Assembly: GCA_023897205.1 (NCBI GenBank)
Contig: JAHWDD010000001.1
Span: forward strand, 5,518,001 to 5,582,000
Direction: 5' to 3'
From: Exophiala sp. HKRS030
Taxonomy: Eukaryota; Ascomycota; Eurotiomycetes; Chaetothyriales; Herpotrichiellaceae
Length of the DNA stretch: 64,000 nt
Position numbers and translations under genes: made by a program. The notes under the pieces are model-generated. The model saw only the letters and a program-made list of their open reading frames with translations, was not told the DNA's origin and ran no database searches. Below, in pieces: positions 45,301-55,211 of the stretch (within the stretch, counting starts at the first letter, position 1; every line of letters starts with the position of its first letter).

Positions 45301-46902
45301 GATCTCTTGGATGGGAGAACGTTTGGTGGAAAAGTCCCCTCTGTTGAATCCCATCGTCCTCTCGTTGATGCGGTTTAGTTCTTCCAGAATCTGGGTTTCT
45401 TGTTGAATTTTCCCATCCAAGCATTTCTGGACAATCGAGTGGATTTCGGGCCATTTGTCTGGCATCAAAAAATTTCTGGGCCGACTGAGAAGAAGCCCCC
45501 GGATGGCATGATGTAGTCGTTGCAGAAGTGGCGCTGCTCCTTGGCCCGCAGTCTTTTGCACCAGTTCGTACTTTTCAATCAAAGTTTCTGCAAGCTTCCT
45601 GCCTCGTCGTCGATAGTAGCTAATGTCCTGTCTGTATATATGGCTAATCATCAGCCAAAAAGGAAGTTGTTCTAGCGATGCTGCCGCCAAAGATCGTAGT
45701 ATCCAATCAAGATAATGATCTCGGTCCAAAAGACTCTCCATGTAGAGACGGGTGCTTATACGAATAGCGTATTGTATATCGGTCCTCCAATCTGGACTTC
45801 CAGCCTGTCCGAGATGCGATTCCAGAAATTGCTCGACACTGACGGTCCATTCCCGCAACCACTTTCCTTCGGTACCCATGGCTATGGCGGGAGTGGTGCC
45901 CTTTCTCTTCAATGTCCGAATCTCGTTGGCGCAGACACATTTTGCAAACCAGATGGCACGGCTCAAAGGGACACGATTCTGCAAGCACTGGTCGAGCAAG
46001 AGTTGGCCTCGGATGCCTTGTGGAATCGTTCTACTCAACCTTCTCAATGGCACATCCGCATTCGCCAGGTCCGCAATCCATGATTTCCGTTTGGCTTCGG
46101 TCAAAGTAACACGTGGCGGGGGTTTGAAAGTGGTGGGAACGTTGATGAGGCTCTGCTGGCTCTTTTTATCTAGTATCAGGGAAAATAGGACGGAAAGGCT
46201 GTCCACTCCTGATTTGTGCTTGAACGCATTGTACAGCGGCACCCGAGCAGTATTAAGCTCTTTCTCCGTCGGGTTTGGAGGTTTGTCGAAGTATCCCTGT
46301 TTGACATTGACGTCGCTCAACACATCCTCCGGGTGCTTGCCATTCCATGGAAAATAGCCCGCAGCTTTTTGAGGAACGAAATGAGGTGCTCGCTCCGGTG
46401 ATACCAGCGAATCAGGGGTCGTGGGAACAGGGACATATATTCGTGAGCGGTGAGTAGGCAATGGATCTTCGGTTGTTTTGGATTTGCGACCTAAGTCCCA
46501 AGGACGGGGAGGCAAGTCTGGTAATCCATTGTCCTCGGTCGCTTCCACCTTTTCCCCATCCTGCGAATAACGAGGGTCAAATAACAAGGCAGATGCCGTC
46601 GGCGCTACCAAGCGCAATTGAGAAGTACCATGCTGCGTTGCCGTGGGAGCATTGGCAGTGATGGTAACAGTCGAGGCATTGCCGGCGTTGGAAGCCTGAG
46701 TCGAGATTCCATCTCCCTCCACTTTCCTCCGCTTTGTTGGCCGGTCCTGTGTAGGTTCTGTATATTGTCTTTGAGGTCCGGTAGGTCTTCGCCCGAGAGA
46801 GGAAGGGATATCGCTTGCGGCTCGATCGAGGGAAGGTCGAGGCACATCGGGAGGATGTCTTGAGGAGGGAGGCCGCGGTTCGGCCAGAGGGTTCGAGGTC
46901 AT
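42394..46902 (-). CDS. SRB8: Mediator complex subunit 12 (CDK8 kinase module)
   Basis: Single-exon frame of 1502 residues from the ATG at 46902 (MTSNPLAEPRPPSS). The frame is open further upstream to 47046 but only from a non-ATG codon. Med12 links cyclin C/CDK8 to Med13 and activates the kinase, giving positive and negative control of RNA polymerase II. A disordered Pro/Arg-rich N-terminus contains TKRRKVE, a likely nuclear signal. The Med12 signature region is at about 182-210 (FPWNGKHPEDVLSDVNVKQGYF), followed by conserved SRTIPQGIRGQLLLDQC. The LCEWAV-type motif appears as CIEWACTQFRSS near 565. The remainder is a long helical solenoid. The length fits filamentous ascomycete Med12 proteins. 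Confidence 0.94.
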   Translation of the reverse strand: MTSNPLAEPRPPSSRHPPDVPRPSLDRAASDIPSSLGRRPTGPQRQYTEPTQDRPTKRRKVEGDGISTQASNAGNASTVTITANAPTATQHGTSQLRLVAPTASALLFDPRYSQDGEKVEATEDNGLPDLPPRPWDLGRKSKTTEDPLPTHRSRIYVPVPTTPDSLVSPERAPHFVPQKAAGYFPWNGKHPEDVLSDVNVKQGYFDKPPNPTEKELNTARVPLYNAFKHKSGVDSLSVLFSLILDKKSQQSLINVPTTFKPPPRVTLTEAKRKSWIADLANADVPLRRLSRTIPQGIRGQLLLDQCLQNRVPLSRAIWFAKCVCANEIRTLKRKGTTPAIAMGTEGKWLREWTVSVEQFLESHLGQAGSPDWRTDIQYAIRISTRLYMESLLDRDHYLDWILRSLAAASLEQLPFWLMISHIYRQDISYYRRRGRKLAETLIEKYELVQKTAGQGAAPLLQRLHHAIRGLLLSRPRNFLMPDKWPEIHSIVQKCLDGKIQQETQILEELNRINERTMGFNRGDFSTKRSPIQEIVELLDTLKPPFDVAKLAVDLTTICSDTDVVISTCIEWACTQFRSSNARIYLFARLLRRWQRAGHEVDNVILNFLSSCREGKTTADPQCLRHLIAQLSRSNSFPTAKYLQWLMVRGLPKAGTVTLDQDTGVGTNSICDFSEFNYFLLDLSLQNTGTHVVHLRNSILARCGFDLSSEEELYQHHIRYMEQQLSQLFIGASSSTPTISEPSFASLPWCVKSRISMWLRAKAVQMAMRDMPGLSTSSGLLSSTRTDCAQFSFIRYILECMDDEPVLADVVGIFCNSQDDAMVASLAATIQAHSEAFQAIGAFEVLQRRLCQIYMAWRSTKPAMPLFTNLLLDLCSAFPVATPTVKSLQQDFVRGDRGRAVAACSPYSDGIAESLQQAGATFVEDFEAILQSEPNMSEQTMNGLFSVLVDRIEKQQKFGDDSLTLFSFCQLLSRLRLCRKGQADQLIQKWLMRLAPFLDDTFGPSLFQNLIGAGCVTFAGFLEALDMTKLQLRKLPSAATLLRRVNIPDKESLSNLALYQTRTRWIEYCRREPQRALEVLIQLGKEDSKAASRIRLVHSLAINPPLTSAHLSDSVITLLIQTVDGLLHPGNTVTDTVDLRALLSGINIFSQRHIQLRLWLMSHARAEEPSDGQSQLVNILSETLERTLRDQDAQQGNVAQWLHTAGPEVANRLRHKVESEFLEALPKFPTGKTSSPLSAVFPSDVQHLSAIVDRAFRVCVKNTSPMPGFMTQLIEKLTQIFKSQNSHAAALSGLPGNSVNVSPAQMVTSSPNASSFEATGGSSAWATLNCLNSILHMVCLQRSAVISAARIGPNTKQGQSEQVQLLVRLALIFTHPTLAAGTAHVNNKQEEERVKNVHDFILDVIATIVDHVGDEVKMMCAKLLKDKVHDVRLQYLFGSVNITGSIQSRDLGQGLQMVKEGRGIIGEWRPRVWEILDNGSGKENETSLGLGLFGARRERLSED

Positions 46903-49580
46903 GACCTGACCATCTTGACAGTAGGAGTGAGGGAAGCAAGGCCGCTTGTGCCTTTGCGAAGGACGATGGCTATATTGGCACTGGTGTGGGTGTTGTGTAG
47001 AACGAGCACGGTCCGGATCGACGACGACAGATGATGGGTTGGCCAAGGATGTGGAGACAGAGGATCGATGGTTCAGATAAAAAGGGTGTTATAGTCGACA
47101 AAGTAGTGGGATAAATGATTGTGTCGATATGAACATTTGGTGGTTGCGAAGGACGACGAGGGTGTGAAGTGAGGGAAGATGGCGAGGGAGAAGTGAGTTG
47201 AGTGGAATCTGAAGTCGCAGAACCGACGGCCGGAATTGATGAGATAGGGTCACCGGGTGAATACTGTGTATTACCTGTGAAATGGGGTGGGATCGATCGC
47301 AGGAGGAGGCCGAGTAGCACTAAGGAACTACGGAGTAGGGAACCAGGAAACCATCTTACCAGTACCTTGCCTAGGGCTCGGAAGGGTGACTTCGGCAAGA
47401 GGCCCCAGCACTATTTGAGGTAGCTTGCATTGAGTTGGTCGCCTACTGGTGGTAGTGCAGTTGCAGCACCAGTCCAGGCTCTCAACAGGCCCAACCGCGG
47501 GATTCCCGTAGAGAAGCCTTCGGACGATCACGAATAATAAACAGGCGCCAGGGAATGAGGTGACGGACGGGCCAATGCCCCCATGTCGGAACTTCGTAGG
47601 TACACACAATCGTCCAGTCCCGGTAAGGATGGCTCAAGTTATTGGTGGCGATCGGGGCACGAGCTTCGGCATTACTATTTTATTACTGTAAGAGGTTTTG
47701 GCGGTGCTTATTATACACCGTACTCGGTACCTAGTAGGGTAGGTACCTTAGGCATTGTGTGCAAAGTGTTTTTACAGCACAATGAATACAACGAAGACCA
47801 GTGTGAGAAACATTATTATGGCATATTATCCGACCTGGTGATGTCCTGGCCAGACATACGACAACATCCATTTTCCATGCTTATCCCATCTCAAATACGC
47901 ATAATCCTTCCAGGTCGGTCGACAAGACATTTGTTGGGTATCGAGTCCACGTACTTGGTCCCCACGCCCTCCTCCGTAGCCGGGTGGCTGAGGAATGACC
48001 ACGCTGAGGTCCCAAGGTCATGGTGGATGTGCAGATGACTGCGGCGACAGCATCAGCAGGTGATGATTCGGTCGGAGAGGCTGAATGCGCGCTGGCTACG
48101 GAAGTATTGGCCCCCCTTGTCACTTGTGTGTTTGTCTCTTTTCTGCCTTGACCAAATCAGCTGCGGTGGTCAGCCTACTCCTCGTAGAAACTCCGGAAGA
48201 TCATTGACTGTACGGAGTACTTTCGTAGGGGTGTTGTTAGCGATCTTCTCTACCTTGGCCCCCGAAATGTATGCACGAATAAGGACTCGATGCTACCGTG
48301 GCGACACCGTGATTGCACATCATGGCTGTATGAGTAAGTCGAGTGATGCGATGCAAAAGGAGTTCTCGTTTCCACCGATTCGAAGCACTTGCCACCCACT
48401 CTGTCATAGCACTCATGCATATCTCGTGCTTGGTCCCGAGGGTCCAGGACTTCGGCCGACGGTCGATGGATTGTGCATATTATAAGATGTCAGGTACAGA
48501 GTATTCACTGCATCGTATCTACCTAGGTACTCTCGTCAAGAGCCCACCGGCGTTCCAGATTTTCTTTCCGACACTGCCGGAACGGTTTCTTGAGTGACAC
48601 GTCTCCATCACCGAGACCAACCGGGCACTTATTCGAACTTGCAACAAATTACGAAATGGAATAGTCCGTAGAAACTCTTGCGTGATGATCGTTACGAGGG
48701 CATCTCTCTGGGGGCGATCAACACTCTCGTCCGAGGAACCCGTAATCTTGCGCCAACTGCGGAAGACCCCGTAGATATGGGAGTTACTGTACGGAGTACA
48801 ATAATCTCGGCATCGCCAGCCACCACCACCGCCGCCTCCTCCTCCTCCTCCAACTCCTTATCTATACTCCGTATCGGACATGGGAACAGAGGCATTTGGT
48901 TCGAAATTATCAGTGCGGATAATTACCGGCCTCACCTATCTACCAAAGTAGCGAGTACATTCGTTACATAGGGCACAAGCCATGACGGCCACCTCGCACT
49001 CGTAACTTTCTCACCACCTCCACCTCTCGGACTGGGTGAATGTGGGGTGACGAACGGCTTGACAATCTCTGACACAAAACACAAACCGGATGTTCTCGTA
49101 TCGAGGGAGAATTCGCGGAGTAATTGTTTGCAGCACCAAGAAAAGGCCATAGCCAAGGTAAGACAATATCTTCCGCAGTTCGTGCGCCGTGCCGCATCCA
49201 CTCGGGCACTTGGACGGCAATCTCTCAACCCCATCTTTCCTCATTCATCCCTCATCACAGTCTCGTCACAAAGGAAACGTGCAGAATAGATTTGCCGAGA
49301 AGATGCCGTTTGCCTCTGTACAGTATTGTACAATATTCGATAAGCGGAACTACTGATATGCCCTCTAACCTGAAACTATCCCACGATAATGCCAACAACC
49401 ACTGCTCAGGGGCCATACAAACCACTACCCCAAGACCTGTTCCTGAGCCCGTGCCTATTTCTATCAGTCTTTCGGTTCCGAAACCTTCGAATGGTTCCTC
49501 GACACCTAAACCCCCGTCACACACAACCTGGTCTTTGCAAACAGGCTACGCAGTATTCTGTGCGTGGTACGAATAGTCCA
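46903..49580. other. Gene-poor 2.7-kb region upstream of Med12
   Basis: It contains the Med12 promoter and 5' UTR and the 3' UTR of the gene ending at 49581. Four TACGGAGTA copies are present (47329-47337, 48211-48219, 48790-48798 and 48865-48873). A CCT/CCA-rich simple tract lies around 48823-48850. No frame is supported. Confidence 0.5.
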
Positions 49581-51167
49581 TCAAAACGTCCCCAAAAGTG
49601 GTAGTACGTCGTCAATTGAACGACCTTCTTGATGCCCATGCTGTATCTTGCCGAATCCCTCCATAGCGCTCCGTCTTCGTTCCCTGATGGATAGACCCCT
49701 CTCTGGTAGAGCTTGGGGCCACTTTTGGTGCCGGCTCACTCCCATCATGCTGCCAAACCGACTTCGTCGCCTTGTGAGCAAAGACTCCTCGTCAAACTCT
49801 AGACTCATCTTTGAACTTCCTGAGAAGGGAGGCGTGCGGTTGGGCTCGTCCATCAAGCTCGACAGAGGATCTAGGTCTATGTTGTTGCGGCCATCGGTCA
49901 ATGGTGGGAAGATGTTCTCAACTGGGGCCGTCGATGGTTCGCCAAGTAGCTGCTGCTGCGCATCAATTTCATTTGCAAGTGGTGCCGGGATTGCTGGTCT
50001 CGTGGAATATCTTGATCGAGGTAAGTTTCGGAAACCCGCCTCTCGCACAATTTTGGCCAGCTTTGGGCTTTCCATCAGAGGGCCGAAACCTCTGGGGAAT
50101 GTTTCACTACCCTGCCACCAGCTTGTCCGTCGACTCGTGGGCAAGACCGAAGATATTCTTGACTGAGTTAGAACCTTGGAGAGACGCCTTTCCAAAGATG
50201 TCGTATCCACCGAAACATTGCCTCCCACCCCAGTATCGCGGTCTGGAGGACTGGGAGTACAGACTTCCGGGCTAGAACCATATGCATCGTCATCCCAAAT
50301 GATCTCGAATACAGAGGACTCTGAGACGTATTTGGTAGAACAACGCCGCAGCGAATTGAACTCCTCGACATGTTGCCCTGCAAGAGGGAGGCGGGTTGGG
50401 ATGGGTGTCAACTTTGTGAAAATCGGCGCCGCCACGCTGCTTATCGCCGGACGAGCCTCATTTTTGTCTATCGATGGCGGTGGAGGGGTGTTGGTCTCAC
50501 TTCGTATAACTTGCAGACCTTCGCTAGGACTGATGCGCTGCTGACCCTGGCTACTGAATGTGGTGAAAAATGACGACAAGAACCCAGAATTCCTCCTGCT
50601 AAACCTGGGGGTTGGAAAGTATGTGAGCGACATGCGTTTTGGTGATCCAGTTGCACGACGGAGGGTAATCATCGCCGGACTTTGCGCCATTTTGGTTTTC
50701 TTCGACACTCTGCTCGTGGTCTCTGGAATGGGTGCAGTCGTAACGATAGCTCTGGTGGATGTCGCCTTGGACGGAATTGTCCATCTCCGGGATCGCAGAA
50801 CTGAACGTGCCTGTGATTCCGGCTTTTGTGAGGTCCGGCGAAGCTGAACGGCTGGAAGCGAGATGGTCTTTCGTAGGGTCGGTGAAATGCATGTACCACT
50901 CCTTCTCCAGCTACTGGAACCGTCTCGAGATAGTCGGGTCGTCGCAGTACGAGACATGGAGTACGAACTGGCGGAGAAGGGATTGTGCCAGCTCTCCCCA
51001 TGGCCCTTGCCCTTTTTCATGGTCAAGCTAATGGGGTCGGCGGCATCAGGCTTGAATGGGATGCGTTCAGAGCTGTCATGAGACCGTGGCGGACTCAATA
51101 ATGGTTCACTTCGCAGAGTCCCTAGGCTGCTCGAGGATCTCGGCACAAAGGAGTAATTGATCGACAT
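49581..51167 (-). CDS. Ser/Arg-rich hypothetical protein, 528 residues
   Basis: The frame reads from the ATG at 51167 (MSINYSFVPRSSSS). A longer version from the ATG at 51362 adds Cys-rich, unconserved-looking residues that are more like a 5' UTR. The protein has no signal peptide or membrane segment. It is rich in Ser, Arg, Thr and Pro throughout, with many RRxS and SP sites expected of a kinase substrate. More ordered patches are SVFEIIWDDDAYGSS (about 280-295) and ESPKLAKIVREAGFRNLP (about 370-390). The end reads RSIDDVLPLLGTF. I do not recognise a family. It is probably a genuine conserved fungal protein because of its length, lack of stops and good start. Confidence 0.6.
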   Translation of the reverse strand: MSINYSFVPRSSSSLGTLRSEPLLSPPRSHDSSERIPFKPDAADPISLTMKKGKGHGESWHNPFSASSYSMSRTATTRLSRDGSSSWRRSGTCISPTLRKTISLPAVQLRRTSQKPESQARSVLRSRRWTIPSKATSTRAIVTTAPIPETTSRVSKKTKMAQSPAMITLRRATGSPKRMSLTYFPTPRFSRRNSGFLSSFFTTFSSQGQQRISPSEGLQVIRSETNTPPPPSIDKNEARPAISSVAAPIFTKLTPIPTRLPLAGQHVEEFNSLRRCSTKYVSESSVFEIIWDDDAYGSSPEVCTPSPPDRDTGVGGNVSVDTTSLERRLSKVLTQSRISSVLPTSRRTSWWQGSETFPRGFGPLMESPKLAKIVREAGFRNLPRSRYSTRPAIPAPLANEIDAQQQLLGEPSTAPVENIFPPLTDGRNNIDLDPLSSLMDEPNRTPPFSGSSKMSLEFDEESLLTRRRSRFGSMMGVSRHQKWPQALPERGLSIRERRRSAMEGFGKIQHGHQEGRSIDDVLPLLGTF

Positions 51168-51512
51168 GGCTCCAGGTTTTGCTTGGTCCTTTGAACAACA
51201 ATAACAATATACAATGAGCCAGGTGTAACAATGATGTACTCGATCTAGGGACAGCCCATAAATAATGTCTGGTGCATGTCTGCAACATTGAAGACCGCAT
51301 TTTTGGGGATTTAATCGTGAAGTCACCTTGTCCGGAACAATTGCAGGTGGTGTCAGGTGCATCGCCTCAGCTTGAGAAGGAACGACCACGGCGAGCCGAG
51401 TATCCGAGATCGCATCGCATGTTCAAAGTAGGATGTCTACAATAACCATTAAAATGTCATTAATTCGTTGAGATCCAGGCAGTTGGCCTCAGTCAAAAAT
51501 CGAGAATTGGTT
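51168..51512. other. Short intergenic region
   Basis: These 345 bases separate two tandem minus-strand genes. They hold the promoter of the Ser-rich gene and the 3' UTR of the C6 regulator. I see no separate gene. Confidence 0.5.
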
Positions 51513-52940
51513 TCAAGCAACCCTTCGTGCGTCCAAATGTGCAGTGTCCCCAAATACCAAACCCATCTGTCTCCTCGGCCACTCAAGATATGGTGTCCAA
51601 ATAGGGTCAAGCAGAGCTGAGATGTCAACGACCAGACTGTACGCCCATCCGATGGCCCACCAGTGATGGTCCATACATCGGAAAGCAGCTGCCCAGTGAG
51701 CGAAGAGAATCAGAGACGAAGGATTCCCACGTTTGAGAGAATGAATGAACGTGGCAGGTGCCATAATGAACCATGAAAAGATATGTCCATCCCATTCGAC
51801 AACGGATCGGCAACGTGTGATATCGCGCAGCCGCGCGAGATGCTCAAGAAAAAAGTCCCTGCTTGCTGCAGGATGCTCGCCCCCAAGCAAAGGCATCAGC
51901 TTAGGATCATCCGCGACTCCAGCGAGGAGGTTGAAGGCCTCTGCTATGTCGGCAGGGTGTGGGGGCAGATCGCCTGGTAGCGGGTATCGCAACAGCTCTT
52001 CGATATCACCTTGGAGCCATGTATCCGTCTCCCTAATGACGGCATATATGCCTCTAAGGATCATGATGATTTCGATGAAGTCGGCGGTAGGCGAGTGCAG
52101 TGGCAGTGTGATTCCTGGAGAGTCGCCCTGGTTCAACTCCAGCTTGACGCTATGCAGTCCCTCAGGGAGTCGTTTAGAGGCAAAGGCCCAAATGGTGAGA
52201 AAGAGAGACAGACAGAATAGGGCGATACCGTTGTCCTGATTGGGTTTATTGACGGCTGGAATATAGCCGGCCAATGCCGCGTTTTGATGGGCCAAGGCGA
52301 CTTTTGAATATTCGGCATATGCGTCTGAAGTCTTCGCCTGCATCGTGGCCTTGTGGAGAGCAGCAGTGGCCATCAAGCCATGAAGTAGAAAATCATGGCG
52401 TAGGGCTTCTGCAAAGACAGTGTCTCGCCATACAGCGTGTGATGAGATTCTCGACGACATGGTCATATACGTCCGAGTGGAGTAGAACTGGACCAGTTCC
52501 AGATCTAGAAGATCAAAGCGCTTGGGTTCCGGGGCCGAATCTCCTTCAGGAGTCTGGTTCATAAGTTGAGATTGCCCAGGAGGCAACAGCGCGTGAGGTG
52601 GTAAGTCTGGGTCAGAAGGCTGATAGTCGAGGCTTCTCGGGGTAGCTGTGTCATGTATGGACAAATTTGTCGGCGTGGCTGACAAACCCTCCGGGGCGTC
52701 CTCGAGAAAGGAACAGGGGATCTGTCGCTTCAGACAGCGCTGGCATTGCGGACTCGTCTCATCACACTAGCGTTATGTCAGTCGTGATCCAAACAAGACT
52801 ATTGCTGAGGGTCTTCGTAAGGCTGCACTTGTTTCGAAAGTGTGGCCAACACCGACATGGCACTGACTGACCTTGACTCGCCTGACCTTGCATTGCCTAC
52901 ACCCATGATGGGATTTTGTATGGGACCGACGCGACGGCAT
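51513..52940 (-). CDS. Zn2Cys6 transcription factor, UPC2/ECM22-like
   Basis: Exons 52940-52872 and 52766-51513 (donor GTCAGT, acceptor ACTAG, phase 0) give 440 residues. The intron splits the zinc cluster: exon 1 supplies CRQCKVRRVK and exon 2 starts at the third Cys, CDETSPQCQRCLKRQIPC. Together they give C-x2-C-x6-C-x6-C-x2-C-x6-C, the canonical binuclear cluster for CGG-type half-sites. After a linker, LLDLELVQFYSTRTYMTM and WRDTVFAEALRHDFLLHGLM match the C-terminal domain of sterol-uptake regulators such as Upc2. Unspliced, the second exon looks like a 390-residue protein without a DNA-binding domain. It lies 553 bases downstream of an RTA1-like gene on the same strand. Confidence 0.9.
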
Positions 52941-53493
52941 GATAGAAGTTGCTATCTCTCGATATCTAGGGTTTGCATCATGGCCATGATGTCGAGTGAA
53001 GATGAAACGGACGGTTCGGGGCTGACGTTGAGACTTTGTCCGTCTAAAGGCATCGGACCTTGGCATGCCGCAGCCTTCGCGTTCGGCATGACTCGGAATG
53101 CGGCGGACAATAAATGTCGTGCAAGACACAGCGCCATCATGTTAACATTGAGAACTCCAGGACAGCAGGCATACGAGCATTCGTGTCTAGAGCTCGAAAA
53201 GTCCTTCTGGAGTAGGCTAGTGGCCAGTGAGCATCAAGCATCAATGATCTTCACGTCTCGTCAAAGGCAAAGAGCGCGATTTTTGGGGGCCAATATGAGT
53301 GTGCTCGAACCCCGTACGGAGTGATCATTTTATACTCCGTAGATGTCATTTGAATCTGTAAGGCCTGGTGGAAACCTCGTGCTAAGTACAGAGTATAAAA
53401 CAGGAGATAGTCCTCCTCCACAAAATTTTCTAATGTCTAATGAATCAAATCCCAAATCGCTAGTATGCCACTGACAAACAACCCTTTTGCGAC
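52941..53493. promoter_or_regulatory. Upstream region of the UPC2-like regulator
   Basis: These 553 bases lie between the C6 regulator and the end of the RTA1-like gene. One TACTCCGTA lies at 53333-53341, with a near copy at about 53315. No coding frame is supported. Confidence 0.5.
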
Positions 53494-54518
53494 TCATTTC
53501 TTGAATTTTCTCATCGGTTCAAAGAAGAAACCGGGGTGGAAAACGGTCATCAGTACACAGGCAATGCCCACCATCCTAAGATTTCAAGTCAGCACATGGT
53601 CAAACCACGGTCATAAACGAGACTGAAGCACTTACATTCCGTCGAGCACCAAGAACTCGGTCTCTTTTCGCATCAGGCTGTTTCCCCAGCCTCCAGCCAT
53701 CTCAGGCAGACTAGATTCGTGAGTTAGCATTAGTCTGGTCACAGTGTTTTTACAAGGAGCACGAACCGGTAAATGCATCGAATCAGGATAGTGAGAAAGG
53801 CAGCACCGATCGCGAAACAGAATATACGCAAGTTTCGATTCGTCTTAGGGTCAGCCGCGTTCTTCTCGTATTCGCTTTCCGAATGTGCCAGGGCGTTGGA
53901 TTTCTTCGCTTTCTGGAAGCGAATGAAGTAGTCGAGGACGAGAAGCCCACACACACACATGGTGGCGACCTGGAATGCAATGCCGGCCACGATCAATCCA
54001 TCACCAGCATCTAATAGCTTCTTGTTTCCACCCTGGTCGCCTGCAGCAGCTGCGGTGCCACCACCAATGGCCTGAAGCACAATTGATCCGAAATCGCATC
54101 CGATAAAGATCCACGGGTAGAGCCTCGCCTTCAGTCGTGAATGTTCTGGTCCGCAGTAGATCACAAGATGCTTCAGCGTGACGTAGATACCGGCGGCCAG
54201 GAAGCTGGGGGCAAGCACCAAGCAACAGATCTGTGTCTTGAATCCTGCGCCAGACCAGGGATTGTTGTGCATAATCACCCGGCCAATATAACCAACAGCT
54301 TCACCGAAACAGCCGATGGCTACAACACCAAGAAAGGTCCATGTCCGTCGCCATGTGCCCAGCGCTAATTGGAGAAAGAGGCACAAGCCAAAGAGGGCAA
54401 TGAAAAACGAGTTGACGCTGAGATTAGGATAGTAGCCATAGGTCGTCAATTCCACTGGACACTGCGGAGTGATCTCTGTGCAATATTTTCCAGCATGATG
54501 TGTGACGTTGGAAGACAT
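53494..54518 (-). CDS. RTA1-like seven-helix membrane protein (lipid-translocating exporter family)
   Basis: Exons 54518-53767, 53710-53636 and 53575-53494 give 302 residues starting MSSNVTHHAGKYC; the upstream open frame has no ATG. RTA1-family proteins are fungal seven-transmembrane proteins that confer resistance to 7-aminocholesterol (Rta1), export sphingoid bases (Rsb1) or respond to azoles. The fold is visible as an extracellular N-terminus with YGYYPNLSVN, seven hydrophobic segments, GEAVGYIGR, LAPSFLAAGIYVTLKHLV, and the loop GCDFGSIVLQAIGGG. Helix 7 and the terminal FHPGFFF motif are only recovered by splicing. The first donor reads GTTCGT, a weak match to consensus, but the product across it (IRCIYRLPEMAGGWG) fits the family. 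Confidence 0.9.
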
Positions 54519-55211
54519 CCTCGCTATCGCAACAGTGGTGGGAGAAAGGCCCGGCCTCAAGGGCGACTTGAATTCTGGAATAAAACTGTGTTGCTAAAAG
54601 TCGGGAACTTCAGTCAAGAGGCATTACTCAAGAACAAATGTGGCGCAAAGAGAGTATCTCTGATCTTCAACAGAATAGCCAATAGTCGAAGCTGAAGGTA
54701 AAAGGTGAAACTTGACAATCAGAAAGAACAGTCCCAGACGAGGTAGAAGAATGATTTGGGAGGGTGAGAGGTGGCTGTAACGCTATTTCGCCCGTCTCAT
54801 TTATCAAGGGCTTTTGTTGACCCATATTGGCGCCCAGATTGCGCTTGGACAGCGTCAAGACTCGTGGCGAAACCGAGGGGTGGAGTGAGCGACGAGACGA
54901 AAGTGGCCTCTTGATGGAGGAATGGCTGTAGCCGATGTTCGTTTACACACCCTCTAGGCCCTTTTAGGAATGGTATACGATTCGGATCTTTATAGCTCCG
55001 GTCATTTGGTATTCCCACCGTGAGATTGACCTGCCGACTTGTCAGTTAGAAAAGCATAAAATATCAAGTGGAATACGAGTACGAGTACGGAGAATGGATT
55101 AGATCCTTGTTCTGACATATGGTATTGTACATATAGAGAGGGGAAATGCCAGCACAACAATGATTTGGTGACTAGTTGAGTGATGATGGTATCTTGTTAG
55201 CGATGTTTCTA
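54519..55211. other. Intergenic region between RTA1-like and GST genes
   Basis: These 693 bases should contain the RTA1-like promoter and the GST 3' UTR. I see no gene. A GAGTACGAGTACGG tract lies near 55075-55090. Confidence 0.5.

Noticed and set aside
46903..47046. N-terminal extension of Med12 (MANPSS...)
   Set aside because: The extension has no ATG; its first codon is TTG. The first ATG is at 46902.
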